A DNA stretch of 6,790 bases, taken from contig JAAXUM010000093.1 in NCBI GenBank assembly GCA_013336025.1, forward strand, positions 1-6,790, written 5' to 3'. The position numbers and the translations under genes are program-made. Source of the stretch: Chlorobiaceae bacterium (lineage in GTDB: Bacteria > Bacteroidota > Chlorobiia > Chlorobiales > Chlorobiaceae). The notes under the pieces are model-generated. The model was not told the DNA's origin. It saw only the letters and a program-made list of their open reading frames with translations, and did not search any database. Below are positions 5,383 to 6,790 of the stretch, piece by piece (positions within the stretch are counted from its first letter, which is position 1; every line of letters begins with the position of its first letter).

Positions 5383-5559
5383 GTGAACCGGAGCTTTCGG
5401 GGTACAACGCGTATTGAGAACCTTTTTCACTCGTTTCAAGACACCATTGCTTCCCATTCGGAAAGCTCATTTTCGTTTATCCGGCGAGTTTGTGTATCTT
5501 CGCTCGAACTTTTGTTTTCAGCAACACAAATTCTTTTACAACAATGGAAAGAACATTAA
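5383..5559 (+). CDS. Possible 58-residue ORF overlapping the start of ndk
   Basis: The frame starts at GTG 5383-5385, with GGAGG about seven bases upstream, and ends at TAA 5557-5559, 16 bp inside ndk in another frame. The product begins [10 protein letters not shown], is rich in Ser and Phe, and ends QQWKEH. I see no domain, signal peptide or family resemblance. If translated, ribosomes finishing here could restart on the ndk ATG at 5544, which lacks its own Shine-Dalgarno sequence. Against this, the likely ndk promoter lies inside the frame, and frames of this length occur by chance. Confidence 0.2.
5495..5502 (+). promoter_or_regulatory. Candidate -10/-7 element for ndk
   Basis: TATCTTCG lies 41 bp before the ndk ATG, which would give a leader of about 35 nt. 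It differs by one base from the Bacteroidetes-type TA-N2-TTTG element and shares the TA-N2-TTCG form with the element before the divergent RodZ-type gene. A TTTTCG about 19 bp upstream could be a weak counterpart of the TTTG -33 box. The assignment rests on motif resemblance only. Confidence 0.3.
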
Positions 5560-5966
5560 CCATTCTGAAACCGGACTGCGTAAAAAAGCAGCTCATCGGT
5601 GCAGTAACCGACAAAATCGAACGCGCGGGGTTCCGGATTATCGCCATGAAAAAAACCAGACTGACAAAAGAAACTGCAGGTGAATTTTATGCGGTGCATC
5701 GGGAACGGCCGTTTTATGGCGAACTGGTTGAGTTCATGTCTTCCGGGCCATGCGTGCCGATGATTCTTGAAAAGGAAAACGCCGTTGCTGATTTCCGTAC
5801 ACTGATCGGAGCAACCGACCCTGCGGAGGCTGCTGAAGGCACCGTTCGCAAGCTCTATGCCGACAGCAAGGGCGAGAACATTGTTCACGGCTCAGACTCT
5901 GCCGAAAACGCAGCCATTGAAGCCGGATTCTTCTTTTCTGCTGAAGAGGTTGTCCGCGTAAACTGA
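5544..5966 (+). CDS. ndk: Nucleoside diphosphate kinase
   Basis: Ndk transfers the gamma phosphate of ATP to other nucleoside diphosphates through a phosphohistidine, balancing the NTP and dNTP pools in the cytosol. The 140-residue length is normal. The N-terminus RTLTILKPD carries K9. The nucleotide and phosphate contacts Y49, R85, T91, R102 and N112 are all present, and the active-site histidine is H115 in NIVHGSDS. The C-terminal half keeps GATDPAEA (89-96) and the S117-D118-S119 segment. The ATG at 5544-5546 is chosen because the protein starts in register with the family. The frame is open upstream to a TTG at 5490, but those 18 residues are not Ndk-like. No Shine-Dalgarno sequence precedes the ATG, and the upstream bases are A/C/T-rich. 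It is transcribed away from the RodZ-type gene and ends at a hairpin terminator. Confidence 0.97.
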
Positions 5967-5974
5967 AAAGACGC

Positions 5975-6020
5975 TCTGACCGGTATGACAAACCTGCTCT
6001 GCCGGTCAGACCTCTTTTTT
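5975..6020. terminator. Hairpin terminator between convergent ndk and the AI-2E family gene, probably bidirectional
   Basis: TCTGACCGG (5975-5983) pairs perfectly with CCGGTCAGA (6002-6010). A U-G and an A-U pair can extend the stem to 11 bp, leaving a 14-nt loop. On the plus strand six T residues follow at 6015-6020, giving a normal rho-independent terminator nine bases after the ndk stop. On the minus strand a T4 run (5969-5966) follows a few bases after the stem, so it probably serves the opposing gene as well. The stop codon of that gene (6006-6008) lies inside the stem. Confidence 0.8.
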
Positions 6021-6790
6021 CCCCCTTACCTCATCGAGATAGTCACTGAAGGCCTCTCCGTATATCTCCCAGACAGTGACAAAGAGGGCTGCCACAATGG
6101 GCCCCACAATAATGCCGATAATACCGAATAACCCGAGCCCTCCGAGTGTGCCGAGAAAAATCATCAGCTCATTCATTTTGGTATCGCGGCCAATCAGTAT
6201 GGGACGAAGAATATTGTCTATCTGACCAACAATAATGCTGCAAAACAACAATACGCCCAATGCCTGCGGGTATTGCCCGATAAGGAGCAGATAGATCACC
6301 GCCGGCACCCATACAAGCGGCGAACCGAGAACGGGAATAAATGAGAGCAGGGTCATGATGGCACCCCAGAAAAGGGCACTGTCGATACCTGCAAAATGCA
6401 GTGCAAGACCAGCAAGCGTACCCTGAACAAGACCAACCACGACCGAGCCTTTCAAGGTCGCCCTGGTAACCGAAAGAAACTTTTCAAGAAGCCGGGCCTT
6501 TACGCCTTCAGCGAGTGGAAGATAGGAGAGGATTTTGTCAAGGATATCCCTTCCATCCTTGAGAAAAAAGAACATGGTGTACAAAAAGAAAAACAGAAGA
6601 AACAGCTCGTTGACCGCTGAAAAGGTAAACGACGAAATGGTGCCAAGCAGCATATTGCCTGCTGTTCCGGCAAATTCTCCGATTTTTTTCAGTATGTCTT
6701 CACGATAGACCTCAAGTTCACGGTAATAGGGTAAGGTTTCAAGCGTTCGGCTGAATGCCCCCGGCTCATGAATCTGCTGCTGTACCCAGG
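6006..6790 (-). CDS. AI-2E family transporter (PerM/YdiK-like membrane protein), C-terminal part
   Basis: The frame is open from the right edge to the TGA at 6006-6008, so 260 C-terminal residues are visible and the start lies outside the window. An internal Met at 6651-6653 is not the start, because the frame continues in family-like sequence before it. Counted from that Met, hydrophobic segments lie at about 14-31, 69-90, 93-125, 131-144 and 160-195. Motifs typical of the AI-2E exporter/permease family (PF01594) are F105-I-P-V-L-G110, D146-N-I-L-R-P151 and the glycine-rich GLFGIIGIIVGP near the end. The family is ill-defined: members have been linked to autoinducer-2 release, Na+/H+ antiport or unknown substrates, so no substrate is assigned. 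The tail ends with RGKKEV. It converges on ndk, sharing the terminator, and no functional link to its neighbours is evident. Confidence 0.88.
   Translation of the reverse strand, partial: WVQQQIHEPGAFSRTLETLPYYRELEVYREDILKKIGEFAGTAGNMLLGTISSFTFSAVNELFLLFFFLYTMFFFLKDGRDILDKILSYLPLAEGVKARLLEKFLSVTRATLKGSVVVGLVQGTLAGLALHFAGIDSALFWGAIMTLLSFIPVLGSPLVWVPAVIYLLLIGQYPQALGVLLFCSIIVGQIDNILRPILIGRDTKMNELMIFLGTLGGLGLFGIIGIIVGPIVAALFVTVWEIYGEAFSDYLDEVRGKKEV

Larger units (their letters stand above)
4989..5543. other. 555-bp intergenic region between the RodZ-type gene and ndk
   Basis: This stretch separates two divergent genes and contains no conserved gene that I recognise. The left half (about 5020-5180) is very AT-rich and has a (TAA)3 run at about 5051-5060. 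It holds a 15-bp dyad at 5135-5149 and a 9-bp inverted repeat pair at 5190-5198 and 5256-5264. A tandem GTGAACC duplication lies at 5376-5389. Three tiny plus-strand ORFs (5176-5289, 5286-5360, 5383-5559) are listed separately. On the minus strand only frames of about 20 codons or fewer begin with ATG. I see no tRNA, known riboswitch or CRISPR repeat. Confidence 0.6.

Noticed and set aside
5490..5543. Upstream TTG start for ndk at 5490
   Set aside because: It would add 18 residues absent from the family. The ATG at 5544 starts in register with known Ndk proteins.
5414..5683. Plus-strand frame of 89 codons starting at TTG 5414
   Set aside because: Its second half is ndk read in the wrong frame. 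The composition is basic and irregular and there is no ribosome binding site.

Overview
The window looks like ordinary chromosome from a bacterium of moderate GC content. The gene set (a short two-domain NifU beside NifS and CysK, a RodZ-type protein divergent from ndk, and an AI-2E family permease) best fits a green sulfur bacterium (Chlorobiaceae). That placement is an inference from gene content and protein character. No rRNA, tRNA, mobile element, phage gene or CRISPR array is visible.

Layout. Six genes in a row lie on the minus strand, read from about 4988 down to 1: a membrane-anchored helix-turn-helix protein of the RodZ type (4095-4988), a short-chain dehydrogenase/reductase (3224-3928), cysteine synthase cysK (2209-3141), cysteine desulfurase nifS (947-2143), the Fe-S scaffold nifU (352-963, overlapping nifS by 17 bp), and the N-terminal part of miaB (253 to beyond position 1). 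Upstream of the RodZ-type gene is a 555-bp stretch without a recognisable conserved gene (4989-5543). Nucleoside diphosphate kinase (ndk, 5544-5966) follows on the plus strand. It converges on an AI-2E family membrane protein (6006 to beyond 6790, minus strand), with a hairpin terminator between them that probably works in both directions.

How the genes fit together. cysK, nifS and nifU form a short supply line: CysK makes cysteine, NifS takes the sulfur from it, and NifU assembles Fe-S clusters. The next gene, miaB, encodes an Fe-S (radical SAM) enzyme that is itself a consumer of clusters and sulfur. A compact hairpin with a T-tract lies just before miaB and may separate or attenuate it. 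The RodZ-type gene (cell shape), the SDR, ndk (nucleotide pools) and the permease have no evident tie to this pathway.

The least explained part is 4989-5543. It holds inverted repeats, plausible promoter elements for the two divergent genes, and three tiny plus-strand ORFs with reasonable start signals. They lead into ndk, which itself has no Shine-Dalgarno sequence. These ORFs are candidates only. I found no strong evidence for a wholly new system in this window.
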